From Elysia chlorotica (lineage: Eukaryota; Mollusca; Gastropoda; Plakobranchidae): a stretch of DNA of 64,000 bases. The translations under genes were made by a program, and so were the position numbers. Below are positions 12,301 through 31,130 of the stretch, one piece after another. The stretch covers positions 347,032 through 411,031 of the forward strand of contig RQTK01000095.1 of NCBI GenBank assembly GCA_003991915.1. Direction: 5' to 3'. A model generated the notes under the pieces. That model was not told the origin of the DNA. It searched no databases and worked only from the letters and a program-made list of their open reading frames with translations. Positions within the stretch are counted from its first letter, which is position 1. The number at the start of each line of letters is the position of its first letter.

Positions 12301-14685
12301 GTACTTGTACAGGATTACTGGCAGAAAAAAATTTCCATTGCCTAAACTGTCTGCCTAAATACTGTTTAACTTAAAAGGCTTAATATATCTAATCTTTTCC
12401 TGAACTTTAAGTTAGTTTCTTTTTAAATAATCCGCTTCCAAATAGAATTTTTTTAAAGTACAAAAATACTTGTCATGAGAGTACTTATACCAGCATCTAA
12501 AAACTCTTCCAAACATTTAGAGTTTAATTAAAAGCAAATTTATATTAAATGATAGATAGTTGAAAACAACACACAGTAAAAAAATTTAATTGATTCATAT
12601 GGCTGCATAAAATAAGTCATAATATAAGAAAAGAAAAAAATGATGACTCAGTGCAACTTAATTCCATGTTTCCATGTATTGTGCACAGTTCTGGGTACCT
12701 TGCTCACATAACTTAAACAATCCACACACCTCAATTCTCTTCATAAAAGCTGATTGAAAAATCTGCATTTCAGACTGCAGAGTGTCAACGTATCTCTGAT
12801 TTTTGTCTTTCTTTGCTTCGGCTAGTTGTTCTTCAAGGGTTGAAATTTGTCCATCTTTCTAAGAATAGAAAACAAATCCACCAGGAGGATGTTCATGAGA
12901 CTGATTTGCAACAAAAACTGAATGTAATTAGCAACAGATAAAATCACCATTGCACATCAAGTTGGATTGAAGAAATAATTATGTGCAGTTACAAAAAAGA
13001 ATATGTTAAGCAATAGAAGTACTAGCATTACTGTTAACACTATTGTTTTTGTTTGTCTTTGCTGACAATCAAATTAATTAAAATTAAAAGAAACTGATGG
13101 TAGTATAATGTAGATATTCATAACAAAAACTGCATGCATTCTTCATGAAAACAGTATTGAATGATGATATGAAAACTGTGTTGACACTGACATTGTACAT
13201 TAGATTAAAGTTAAAGCATTCATTGCATTTCACAATAAAGCAAGCATAAAAAAACATTCCAAAATTACACACACAAACACAAACAAATTAAAGAGGGGAG
13301 ACGGGGGTGGTCTGTGTACAAGAGTTGTAGCAATTGTGCCTGGCTATATACAAACTATGAAATTGTTTGTCTAATCTTGCGAGAGCAAGAACTGAGAGGG
13401 GACAGGCTCTTGACAGCAAAAATGTTTCAGGTCTAAAGGGTCGCCCAAAAAACTGGATTCTTGGAAAGAAACTCTCTGCCGCTATATTATTACACAATTT
13501 ACCCCATTTTTATCGAAAAGAGCTGCGAGTTGAGTAGAGGCTTGGTTGATCCCAGTGCTTTATTGTGAAATGCAATGAATGCTTTAACTTTAATCTAATG
13601 TACAATGTGAGTGTCAACACAGTTTTCATATCATCATTCAATACTGTTTTCATGAAGAATGCATGCAGTTTTTGCTATGAATATCTACATTATACTACCA
13701 TGACATTTTTAAGCATTTAGACCTTGTTTTTCCATACCTATCTCAAAATTCCCAACTTTATTCTGATTTCCCAACCTGGTGGGGACCCTGTATAAGCGAC
13801 GGTGAAAGACGTTCTACGTCTAGCCTATGAGCTGGCATTTGCTAATTTCTAGCAGAAGATCTAGGCTTTTGGTACTTAGGTAGAACTGGTAGCAATGACA
13901 AACTTAAGGTGCTGAAAGTGATGATAGATCTTTAAAACCTTTCTCATTAGTTAAGCCTATAGATAGATGACTCAAGTAATCCTAGACTCTAGGTCTGATC
14001 TAAATAGATTGCTTAAGTAATCCTAGATTCTAAATCTAGATAGATTGCTCAAGTAAGCCTAGATTCTAACCTAGATCTAGATAGATTGCTCAAGTTCAGT
14101 GGTAGTGGTAGTGGGTGTAACTGCCGAACTGGTAGTAATGACATTATAACATTTGGTAGCCTATGACACTTTGACTTCTAAAAAACTTGGACTAGGCGAT
14201 GGACAACAAATATATCTAACCATGCCTAGTAATATAAAATCAATTAGTCGAAAATCTAACCTAGTATTTAGTAAGATGTAGCTTCTGTGAAATTCTCATA
14301 ATTTTGGTTGAACCGCCTTCAAGCCTTATCCGAAGAACCCCTTGATACTATGATAAGATATGTATAGATACCTTTGAAAGCTTTGTTTCTAGTTCACTTT
14401 GATCACACTTGTTTGCATTTTGTTCTTTGATCATTTTTTTTAGAGTTTCTTCATGGGCCCAAATGTTTTCCAGAACTGTGAACAGAAAATATAAAATGAT
14501 GAATTTATTAAACATTACACTAAAATCTTTTCTCTTGCAACAATATTGAAAACAAAATAGAAAGGAGAGAAAATGGCAAACAACTTTTTTAGCACAAGTT
14601 ATTCACTATGATTATGAACAAAATGGTCACAACTACAACTCTGTTACTGCTTCCACTGCCACTGCTGCTACTTCTACAACTACTA

Positions 14686-14733
<48 letters not shown>

Positions 14734-17054
14734 AACCACTACCACCGCTAACATCAAGACTACTATTCCTTGTCATTCTCTTGACTACAATACAGTAGAA
14801 TCAGTGTTTTTTGACACTTTGCATAAAAAAGAGATTGGTATGTATCTAGTAAAAAATAAAAAATAAAATAAATGCAGTCATGCACATACAATAAAAACAA
14901 AAATTAAGACTGAAACAGAAAATGGAAAAATTCTAAATTTAAACAATTCAAGATCTACATAAAATATACAGAAAAAAATATTACTGATTAAATTAACATA
15001 ATTTTATCTGAAGACAATGTAAAACACAGACTTGGGAATACCTTAATATTTAAAATATCAGTATATGAAATTGGCTTAATATGACATGACAGTCTTGTTT
15101 TAAGACAGCTAGAAATGGAAGCTTAATTGTATTAATGCCATAAGCAATCGTGCACATATGATATTGGGCAACATAGTAATTTAATATGGTTACAGTAAAA
15201 ACCAGTATGTAGGTATGTAGAGTGACACTTTAGTTCAGATTCTTACAACAAATTATGTACTTATCTAGATTAGAAAAAAAATGTTGGAGAAAATGATTAA
15301 TAATATTCTTATCCTAGCAATTTCGTTCAGAGGTAATCAATTGCTTTTTAGTTTAGTTTTTAAAATCTAAAAAGATTCTCAAAGTAAATTTTGCATCCAT
15401 TTAAATAAGAAAACAAATGTTTAAAAGAAAATGTTTTTTTTTTTTTTGATTTATAATAATCTTGGTAATCTTGTTAAAACAGCCACTAGCATGGAACTTA
15501 GTTAATGGATTCAAGAAATTGTATAATTTCAGACATTTGATTACAATATAATATCATAAATAATCTTACAAATAAGTTTTAAAAATGACAACAGCAAGCA
15601 AATAAGTCACAAATAAGACTTGCCAAAAATGTCCTCAGTGTCAAAGAAAATATAAAGTTTCTGGCTTTGTTGATATCAACTTGAAAACTGTGAACAAAAC
15701 TTTTTTCCTTACTACTACTACAAAAATACCCTACTCACAGGAAGACATAGATTTTGCCATTTGTTCACTGGAATAGTTTGTACTTTTGTCCAAGTGCTCC
15801 ATTATAGCATACAAAGCTGATTTTACCTTCCCAAAACAAGATTATAAAGTTAATGGACTCACAAGTTGGCCAATAACACCTATTACACAAAATTAACAAC
15901 ATTCTAAAAGAAAGATAAAAAAAATTAATGATGAAAAATAATATACTAGTAGCTTAGAAGTTCAAACATTTACCTAAAAAAAAAGACCAGACAAAAGGCT
16001 TCTCAAACAAATTATATAAGTTATTAAATCTAATAACTTTAAGTTATTGATGAAAAGAGCATTGATTTCATAACAAAGTTGGAGTAAAAGATCCATTTTC
16101 AAAAGCAGTATATTCCATGACTATCTTGCCTGAGGGAAAGAGCGTGTTATTAGCATTGAAATCTAAAATCTAGAAACAGGTGCAGTTACAGTCAGACTCG
16201 TGAAATCAAGAGGAATTTGGGGGAATAGATTTTTTTCTTTAAAAAGTCATGAAATATTATCCGCTTCTACAGAAAATACTATCACTCTTCTTAAATGAAA
16301 GTGTTTAGCAATGAGAGGCATGCATCTCCTACGACAAGACATTTTTTTTTTTTAATCACCCTTACAAGGTTGAAATAAGGAGTCCTTTCTTTTTTCTTAA
16401 TAAAACCACAACAACAACAAATTAATAATTAAACACAACAAACCTCAGCATTGCATTCTTTAATGATGCATACCATCTGATCCATAAGCTTCCTGTAATA
16501 AAATTTCAGGTTAAAAAAAATTGCTAGAGTTTCAATCACCTTAATCTCTTGACAGAAAAAACAAAAAACAAACCCTAAATGAGTAAGCTGTGCAAATGAG
16601 TGAAGCATTGGAATGTACTTTTCAATAATATCTTATAATAATTTTTTTTTTAATCTAAGAGATTAGAAGACTTTTAAACGTAAAGAATTATTTCTTGTGG
16701 CAAATTATTTTTCATTGAAAAAGTTGAAAAAAAACTCTGGACTTTCTATCACCCATATCTTTCCTGTAAGAATGATTTGAGGGAGACTATCAAAGCCTCG
16801 TACATGCACAAATAAGTTGAATTGATCAAGCCTCACCTGTCATCATAATCAATGGGCTTCCCTCCGTTGTTTGAGCCAACAGCAGTTGTGCACATGCTGT
16901 TAATTGAGGACTTGGAGTCCCACCTGCCGAGGCCAGAATAGGGCGTCTTCATGCCAGACCCTGGAATAGATCCAATCCGACCAACTGCGACGCCTTGAGG
17001 TACAGAACTTTCACGTTTCATCATTGCCTGCCTGCTCTTCCACTTTTCATACAT
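8361..17054 (-). CDS. Unassigned coiled-coil protein, nine exons, 666 aa
   Basis: Nine exons (17054-16837, 16492-16444, 15826-15739, 14475-14372, 12858-12730, 11613-11471, 10959-10768, 10270-10106, 9273-8361) have consensus splice sites and matching phases, and together make exactly 667 codons including the stop. Residues 1-73 are Ser/Gly-rich and probably disordered. Residues about 75-350 are Lys/Glu/Gln-rich, Pro-free and coiled-coil-like. Residues 363-666 are disordered and contain a KEN motif (about 520) and a strongly basic, nuclear-localisation-like stretch (about 535-557, GKKRKR...KKKK). I do not recognise the family. The layout (short disordered start, central coiled coil, basic tail) recalls meiotic axis proteins such as Mer2/IHO1, but I see no decisive motif, so the function is open. 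The initiator could lie in an earlier exon, because the reading frame is open from ATG 17054 back to the acceptor. Confidence 0.8.
9364..9391. repeat. (AAT)n microsatellite in intron 8
   Basis: About nine AAT units lie in the intron between exons 8 and 9 of the coiled-coil gene, with a second short AAT patch near 9430-9450. Confidence 0.8.
10106..10270 (-). CDS. Coiled-coil gene, exon 8
   Basis: It lies between TTTTCACAG and AAG|GTAACA, phase 2 in and out. It reads KGFTDLLHFLDQNIEMKVKA and closes the helical region. Confidence 0.85.
10768..10959 (-). CDS. Coiled-coil gene, exon 7
   Basis: The acceptor is TCTCTAAG; a second AG six bases later keeps frame and could vary the protein by two residues. 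The donor must be CG|GTCAGT, because the stronger-looking GTGAGG seven bases on would put the next exon out of frame. It contains LVQKIESKMISQQKESCAKI. Confidence 0.75.
11471..11613 (-). CDS. Coiled-coil gene, exon 6
   Basis: It lies between TTCTCTCAG and AAAAG|GTGAAT (phase 2 out). It reads QFEAVVKGNNEKQSEILADC and continues with a Gln/Glu/Lys-rich helix. Confidence 0.85.
12730..12858 (-). CDS. Coiled-coil gene, exon 5
   Basis: A 43-codon phase 0/0 exon between TTCTTAG and GAG|GTGTGT. It contains ISTLEEQLAEAKKDKNQR, a clear heptad-like segment. Confidence 0.85.
13097..13701. repeat. Fold-back repeat: 146-bp inverted arms, 313-bp loop
   Basis: The left arm 13097-13242 and right arm 13556-13701 are reverse complements over their full equal length with only about two mismatches seen. 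They share, for example, GTTGACACTGACATTGTAC against its complement near 13600. The structure lies in intron 4 of the coiled-coil gene. I see no target duplication at its ends. The loop contains a separate interspersed repeat. Confidence 0.9.
13290..13490 (-). repeat. Interspersed repeat shared with 58.68-58.86 kb
   Basis: The minus strand shares TTTCCAAGAATCCAGTTTTT, TTTCATAGTTTGTATA and GGCACAATTGCT in the same order with the plus strand near 58.69-58.85 kb. The family is unknown and I see no coding capacity. Confidence 0.75.
13965..14100. repeat. Minisatellite, about 40-bp unit, about 3 copies
   Basis: Units contain AGATTGCTCAAGTAA followed by CCTAGATTCTA and TAGATCTAGA-type palindromes. 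It is intronic in the coiled-coil gene. Confidence 0.7.
14372..14475 (-). CDS. Coiled-coil gene, exon 4
   Basis: It lies between GTTCACAG and AAG|GTATCT and reads FLENIWAHEETLKKMIKEQN onward in phase 0 out. It is charged and free of proline and glycine. Confidence 0.8.
14683..14735. repeat. (CTA)n microsatellite
   Basis: A run of about 17 CTA/ACT units in intron 3 of the coiled-coil gene. Confidence 0.85.
15739..15826 (-). CDS. Coiled-coil gene, exon 3
   Basis: The acceptor GGGAAG is weak. An alternative CAG ten bases on would run into a stop, so the first is required. The donor GTGAGT is strong (phase 1). It reads VKSALYAIMEHLDKSTNYSS and continues the helical pattern. Confidence 0.75.
16444..16492 (-). 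CDS. Coiled-coil gene, exon 2
   Basis: A 49-nt micro-exon between ATTACAG and GAG|GTTTGT. It completes the split Arg codon and then reads KLMDQMVCIIKECNAE. Its phase agrees with both neighbours. Confidence 0.8.
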
Positions 17055-17072
17055 ACTGCTTGGCTTACTTAC
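16837..17072 (-). CDS. Coiled-coil gene, exon 1 of the model
   Basis: The acceptor CCTCAG precedes 17072 and the donor CAG|GTGAGG follows 16837 (phase 2). The first ATG is at 17054 (SSMYEKWKSRQAMMKRE). The acceptor is immediately followed by GTAAGT, so the site also reads as a perfect donor (see findings). Translation could start upstream and enter as VSKPSS. Confidence 0.7.
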
Positions 17073-18428
17073 CTGAGGGATTGTATTAAGAGCAAGAAAT
17101 AAATCATATAAAAATACAATAAACTCTTTGATGGTAATATTACAAAGAGAATGAAGATTATATTTTGTATAGTTGTGATTATATAGCAAATTTAAAATAA
17201 TTGAGTAAAGTATTTTGCAGAATAATACCCTGTCCCTCCTCCTTCCCATATACTAAAGACCTTAAAAAAAAAAATAGAGATTAATCTGTACAGTTATAAA
17301 CAGATATATAAACCTTTGATTAGAAACAGAAATACAACCCAATTAATTAAATAGGAAAGAAAAATTTTTAGACAATAAGAAATCAGGCATAATTTGCATA
17401 TATATTTAAAAAAAAAAAAAGAAGAAACAAATGGATTTGTACACAAGTTAAAGCTTTCCCACAATATAGCGCAGAGTCAAAGCCCTTTACATTTTTTAAT
17501 GTGTCTACTTTAATCTAAAACAAAAATACATTCTGCTAAAATTATGATTAAAATGTAATTATAATTGCAAATCACACCTACAGTAAACTCATCGTTAATG
17601 AATGGTAAAATAAAAGTAATGCATTATATAACAAACTGATTTTTTTTTAATACAAATATTATAATTTTATATAAACATATAATTCAGTGATGCCAACTGG
17701 ATCTTTTTTTTTTTCACTGAACATGTCCCAATCAATGTCGAAAGTATATTGTTTTAAGCAAAATAAGAACGATAAACTTCTTACTCAAATTAAGTTTATT
17801 GGTATGCTTTATTTTTATTGTATTGAAGAACTTCGAATTTAAAGATTGCATAGTGAAGCTGGAGCAAAATGAGGGTGATTAGCAGGCCTGGCTAATTGTT
17901 TAAATATTATTTCCTAAGGTTTGGATTTTTAATAAATTGATTAAAACAATTTTTTTTTAAAAACAAAAATAGTTTTACATAGGAATTCAGCAATCTAAAC
18001 AAGTAAATTATTACATTAATTCATCCCATGCGAATTGAATACATATACATATATAGTATATGTAAAATCTACAGCTGGGTTAGATTCACATATACTAGTG
18101 ATTAGATGTAATATAATTATATATGTTCTCACATCTTATCACTAGTCTATATATATATGAAGTCCACAATGGAAAAGGTATGTCACAAATTTGGATAAAT
18201 GCCAACTAAGCCAAAAATGAAGACCATGGAAAATAAATGGTAGGCTTCTTGTCTTTGTAATTGATAGTTTACGACGATGAAATTCATATATCAGTTACAT
18301 TCACTTATGCTGTGATCATAGTTTGTTATTTTTACTGATTACATGATGCAAACTTTTTGGAAAAAAACAACAACAGACTTTTAAAACAATCCTCTAAATT
18401 CTTCCCGGGACTCATTTTCAAAGTGGAG

Positions 18429-18660
18429 TTAAACACCACACCGGTTTAAAACACTTTTGTGTAGAACCCAACAATCGACTCTGTCCGGACTCGAGACTCT
18501 CAGAACCTTTCCTTTAGGTAAGAACATTGAGGGTTGTCGGCTTAGAACTGATGAGGACTTTGTTTCGTCTGTTGTCTTTACGTCACACGTTCCTCCGATA
18601 CCCTCTAGCGGAATTTCAAAACCGGTGAAACTAATCATCATCACAAAACTTCACCATTGT
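18429..18660 (-). promoter_or_regulatory. Candidate promoter or 5' exon of the coiled-coil gene
   Basis: About 230 bp stand out from the AT-rich surroundings by many CpGs and a CRE-like TTACGTCA (18579-18586). The region lies 1.4 kb upstream of exon 1. A 70-codon frame (ISFTGFEIPLEGIGG...) is open on the minus strand, but the only phase-compatible donor I see is poor (AAG|GTTCTG), so coding use is unproven. Confidence 0.3.
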
Positions 18661-20094
18661 TGATAGTGTTGACATTCATGAGAGAGCAGGAGGTTATATT
18701 ATAAACTTGAAGTGTGTGAAGTATAAGACTTTTTTACATAGTAGTAAGACCTTTAGGCCTCCACTAGGTAGCATATTCCTTAGCTATAGTTAAAAGTAAA
18801 ACCCAAATACTGATTATATTAAGTTTATATGTTCTAAATCACAGTTGAAAGAACTGCAACTCTCTTTCTGTCCTAGATTGCTAAGCATTAATAACCTAAA
18901 CATATACTGACTTATTTCCAAACTTGTTTTGTTGACTTGCAGACCACTCCATAATTCTGTAACAAATGAACAGAGAAAAAATAAGAATGAATCATTTTTC
19001 TAATATTATTTATGAAGAAATTAAAAAGTCAGGTAATAAAAGTGATAAAGATTTGCATTCTATGGCGGATGGTCAAAGAAAAAATTTCAATTTCTTCCTT
19101 CGTCAAGGGTTTATCCACCAGTTGTTAGAAATAGAAATAGATACTATAGGTACAGTTTTGTTGCTCTTTGAATAAAAAACAGAAAAGCGCAACTATTATT
19201 TTTAAAAGCTTGTCAGATGTTATTCACATTAGTTGTCCCTAAGAGTAAGAGTAAGAATCATTGGTGCCCAATCATTGAGTAGTAGGCTAATTATTCTGTG
19301 AATTTAGCGTTTCTCATTCCAGTTGTAAATACTCCTACTAAATAAAGGAAAAAAAACAAACAATTTACATCTTCTTCAAAAGATTCTTTTGCTTTTCTTG
19401 AGATGGGGAGGAGGTACACTTCTAGACTCAGACTGTTTTACCTCTGCATCTAAACTTGTGGTACATGGACTAGTGTGGTACTCTTAAGGTATAATTTCGT
19501 CACAGACGTTTATTGATCTGATGAAATCGTATGTTTGTATACCTAGACATATAAGCCTATATGATGGTGTTTTTTTTAAGGCCAATAAACTGTAGGAGAC
19601 TGAATCAGATAAGATCAGGGATTGTCTAGATCTAGAGATCTAGTTTTAAAAGCATAGAATTAGAGTATAGATCTAGAGATGTGTTACTACCTCTATCAAA
19701 TTCCCAATAGATTTTACATTTATATGAACAAAAAAATATGACATGTAATGGTACACCTCAAGCTATGCAGTACCTTCCTGGTACTTGTGGTAGGTGATCT
19801 AATGGGTGAGTGGGCCGATTCATTACTGTTTTGTTTTTTTACAACTTTATAAGGTAATATCTTTTTGTTGTTGTTTATATTGTATTTCGTTGCCGGATTA
19901 AAGTTTTTGTAACCAATCAAAGTTGTTATTGTATGCTCGTATGCTGTTATCAGGTTTTGAAAAGAGTGCTCTCTCTCTCTCCCATCTCGTTTATCTGTAT
20001 CCTTCCTCTATGTCTTTATTTTTGCTCCTTCTTTCTTCTCTCCCTTTCTTTTCCTTTCCTTGCCTGTTGGTGTGTCTTCGCTTTCTCTCTGTTT

Positions 20095-20275
20095 CAGGTG
20101 CTAGTTGGATTAGTATCACTCAGTATAATGTGACTGGCTGAGACAGAAGTCCAGGTCTCCCTACTCTGTCACGTGTGGCAGCACATAATATTGTCAGACA
20201 ACAGTCTTGGGGCCTGCTCATAATAGTCTTCATAGTGCTGATGTTGGACGTTAAGCAACCAACTCAACTCTCTCT
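20095..20275 (+). mobile_element. SINE body and tail, headless
   Basis: It shows the family's AATGTGACTGGCTGAGACAG, GTGGCAGCACATAATATTGT and the tail GTTGGACGTTAAGCAACCAA in order, without the tRNA-like head. It lies about 190 bp left of the MITE. Confidence 0.75.
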
Positions 20276-20464
20276 CCTTTGCTTGCTCCCTGTGACTGTC
20301 TCTCCCTGTTATTCCTCTAATTCTCTTTAAAGAATTCTCTCTAGATCTAGATAAGCCTAGCTAGATAGCCTACTTTAAATCACGAATCTAGATCTATAAC
20401 TTAGACTCTATCTAGATCTAGACTGTTTAAACAAAGATACATTGATACCGATAATTCATCAGAA

Positions 20465-20947
20465 GGCACTCCTTGAGTTTTGTGGTCCCTAGCCTGTGGG
20501 CGATCAAATGGGTGGGCAGTCAGAATTTGATTATTAAAATTGAATAAAATATCATTCAGCTGTGTTTTTTGTTATTTTTTTCTTCTATTAAAATTGAATA
20601 AAATACCTACCAGCTGTACTCCCAGTCTTTATGTTATTTTTCTTTATTGTACATGTATCGGCATAATTTGTTTGATTCATAAAGACAGATTTGATTGTAT
20701 TCCATTGTTTATTTCGACACGGGTTGTAATGCGAGCGGGGACAAACATACACAAGCACATAAAATTGATCTGTTAAGCAATTGAAGCTATCTCTGTCTCT
20801 CACACTCGCTTGCTCTGCCTGTCTGTCTCTCTTCACAGGTTGACTGACTCCAATGTAATCAAATCCTACCCACCCACCCCTCGAATCCCGCCCAACAAAA
20901 CAATTTTATCGCCCACAGGCTAGGGACCACAAAACTCAAGGAGTGCC
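20465..20947. mobile_element. Complete MITE: 40-bp perfect TIRs, 8-bp TSD
   Basis: The left TIR 20465-20504 (GGCACTCCTTGAGTTTTGTG...) and the right TIR 20908-20947 are perfect reverse complements. CATCAGAA stands directly outside both (20457-20464 and 20948-20955), an 8-bp target duplication. The 403-bp interior has no transposase and carries two copies of ATTAAAATTGAATAAAAT, 54 bp apart. An 8-bp duplication fits hAT or Merlin. The GGCACTCC terminus is not the usual hAT end, so the superfamily is open. Perfect ends suggest a young insertion. Confidence 0.92.
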
Positions 20948-21019
20948 CATCAGAAAGTTTAAAAATTCTTATAGGTCTAGAATCTAATATTACATGTATA
21001 ACGTTCTTTCTATTCCTGG

Positions 21020-21195
21020 CTCTCTGGTTGGGTCAGTGTCAGTATAAATGTGACCGGCTGAGTTATGGTATCCCCGCCAAATTTCGTGTCTTGCAGCACA
21101 TAAAAATGTCAGACGTCAGTCTTGGGGCCCATCCACAATGTAGCCATATTGCGCTGATGTTGGCCCTTAAAAAAACAATTCAAATCAACTCACTC
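21020..21195 (+). mobile_element. SINE body and tail, second copy
   Basis: It contains GGTTGGGTCAGTGTCAGTAT, GTGACCGGCTGAG, GCAGCACATAAAAATGTCAG and a degraded GTTGGCCCTTAA tail. It is the same family and orientation as the copy at 20.1 kb. Confidence 0.75.
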
Positions 21196-21614
21196 CTCTA
21201 AGCAGCAGACTGAACAGAAGAAAACAGAATGCACCGCAGACTGCAAACAGCTGGGCAGACGACACTAAAATCTAAGAGCTTTGCGATTTTTACTTTCTAT
21301 TTCGCTTTCAAGTTCAATTTAGCCAGGTACTATTCGAGTTCTTAATTCCGTAAAGCTCATTCTTTGAAAAACAGCGCTTATCAGCGGCTGAAAATGAGAA
21401 TTACTCATAATTATAATAAAAAACAATGTATTTAATTTATCTAAAGAAAATTTGTTTTCCTTTTTTTACAACACTTAGCCATTTTTATGAGTTATTAATA
21501 CTTTCTACGAGAAAAATTGATATATTTTACACTAAAAAGCTGATAGTCAAATAAGTAGAAGAATAAAGAGAAACAACAGATTAGCCTTATTGGCAATAAA
21601 CACTTTTGCGGAAT

Positions 21615-21622
21615 TGACGTCA
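21615..21622. promoter_or_regulatory. Consensus CRE, TGACGTCA
   Basis: A perfect palindromic cAMP-response element lies 186 bp upstream of the TEX36-like start codon. CRE sites bind CREB/CREM/ATF proteins, and CREM drives many spermatid genes in mammals. Use here is inferred from position only. Confidence 0.45.
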
Positions 21623-21807
21623 TATGTAAACAATAATGTCACTAACGCCCTCTTTGTATTCCATAGATACGGATAGAGGAGATTGCGAGCAGTTAGAGGA
21701 GGCTTTGCATGGGCGACTTTGGGTCTAGATCTACTGCCCTAGAAACATTACTGCGACTAAACATTGACGAAGTGTGTTTGAGGGATAGGTAAAGAAAATG
21801 CAATAAT

Positions 21808-29909
<8,102 letters not shown>

Positions 29910-30728
29910 CTTTTCGCCAACTGGACACTCACAACACCAGGGCAGGGAGATGGGTGGAACCGGGGGGGGGGGCGTAGCTGGTAATTTGTTTCATGTCTTA
30001 GCTGTCATTCTGTGATAACGAGCATGCATCTCAAAATATTAAAAAAGTAGCGCAAAGAATTAGCTCTGTTATAGAATAGTAGCACAAAGAATTAGCTCAT
30101 TATTGTGTAAACAAGTCAAGCTACGACGAGGAACGTAATAAGTAAAAACATTTACTAAACTTAAACAAGTTTCATGTACTATAGGTGGTTTTTGTTTTCT
30201 TCTTGTTCTATGTCCATTATAATGATTATCATAGAGATTATCAATGTAGCATTAGACCTTAGGGAACCATGTCATTACAGATATTAACAATAACATGGGG
30301 ACTCCGAGATCTCACTGTCATCAAATCACATTTTCCCCAATGGACTCTTATAGCCCCTTGGTGGACTAACAGCTAGGTCTGGCGCTGATAGTGATACTGG
30401 AGGAATGCCATTGTTTTCTGTCTCTATATGAAACGTGATGTCACATCGATGGGATAAAACACACTCAGCTCTATGAAAAATCATTGTCAGCAACAGTTAT
30501 GGGCCGTTTTTACATGCTCGAATGGCCCAGTTTCACATTTTTTTCTTTTGGAATTTCAAACGGAATGTTTTTTCTTTTTGTTTTGTTTTTTAACTACTAT
30601 ATATAATGTGGAATATTTAGATCTGATGTTATTTTCGTCTTGATTAAACTGGTAATCGTTATTCTTGATGTGACTGTATAATGAGTACCGATTACAATCA
30701 AAGACTCACTGTAAACGAAGATGACAGC

Positions 30729-30734
30729 AATAAA
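30729..30734 (+). promoter_or_regulatory. AATAAA poly(A) signal of the TEX36-like gene
   Basis: AATAAAG follows the stop codon by about 820 bases in AT-rich sequence and is the first good plus-strand signal seen. The 3' UTR would be 29910 to about 30750. Confidence 0.6.
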
Positions 30735-30930
30735 GTATAAACAAATAACACATTGGCTTAATTAATATCTATAATTCTGTTATCATCATTTTTGGACAGA
30801 TTGTTCCACATTTTTTGCAGATGGTTCTATTTTGACATTCTTTTAGCATATTTGGCTTTTTATACATCGTTTATTTCATAAGAATGGAGAAGATGAGGGC
30901 ATTCCCATTCTCTGTGTAATTGTCTCCCTG

Positions 30931-30971
30931 CCCCTTCTCTCTCTCTCTCTCTGTCTCTCTCTCTCTGTCTG

Positions 30972-31021
<50 letters not shown>

Positions 31022-31130
31022 TTCTTTCTCTCTGTCTGTCTCTCTCTCTATCTCTCTCTCTCCCTCTCTCTCTCACTCTCTCTCTATCTCTCTCTCTATC
31101 TTAATCTCTCTCTGTCTCTCTCTATTTTCG
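30931..31130. repeat. (CT)n microsatellite
   Basis: About 200 bp of imperfect CT/TCTG repeats just downstream of the TEX36-like poly(A) signal. Confidence 0.92.

Noticed and set aside
16833-17249. 138-codon minus frame starting at 17249
   Set aside because: Its first 59 codons read through intron (AT-rich, hydrophobic) upstream of the acceptor at 17073; only the downstream part is exon.
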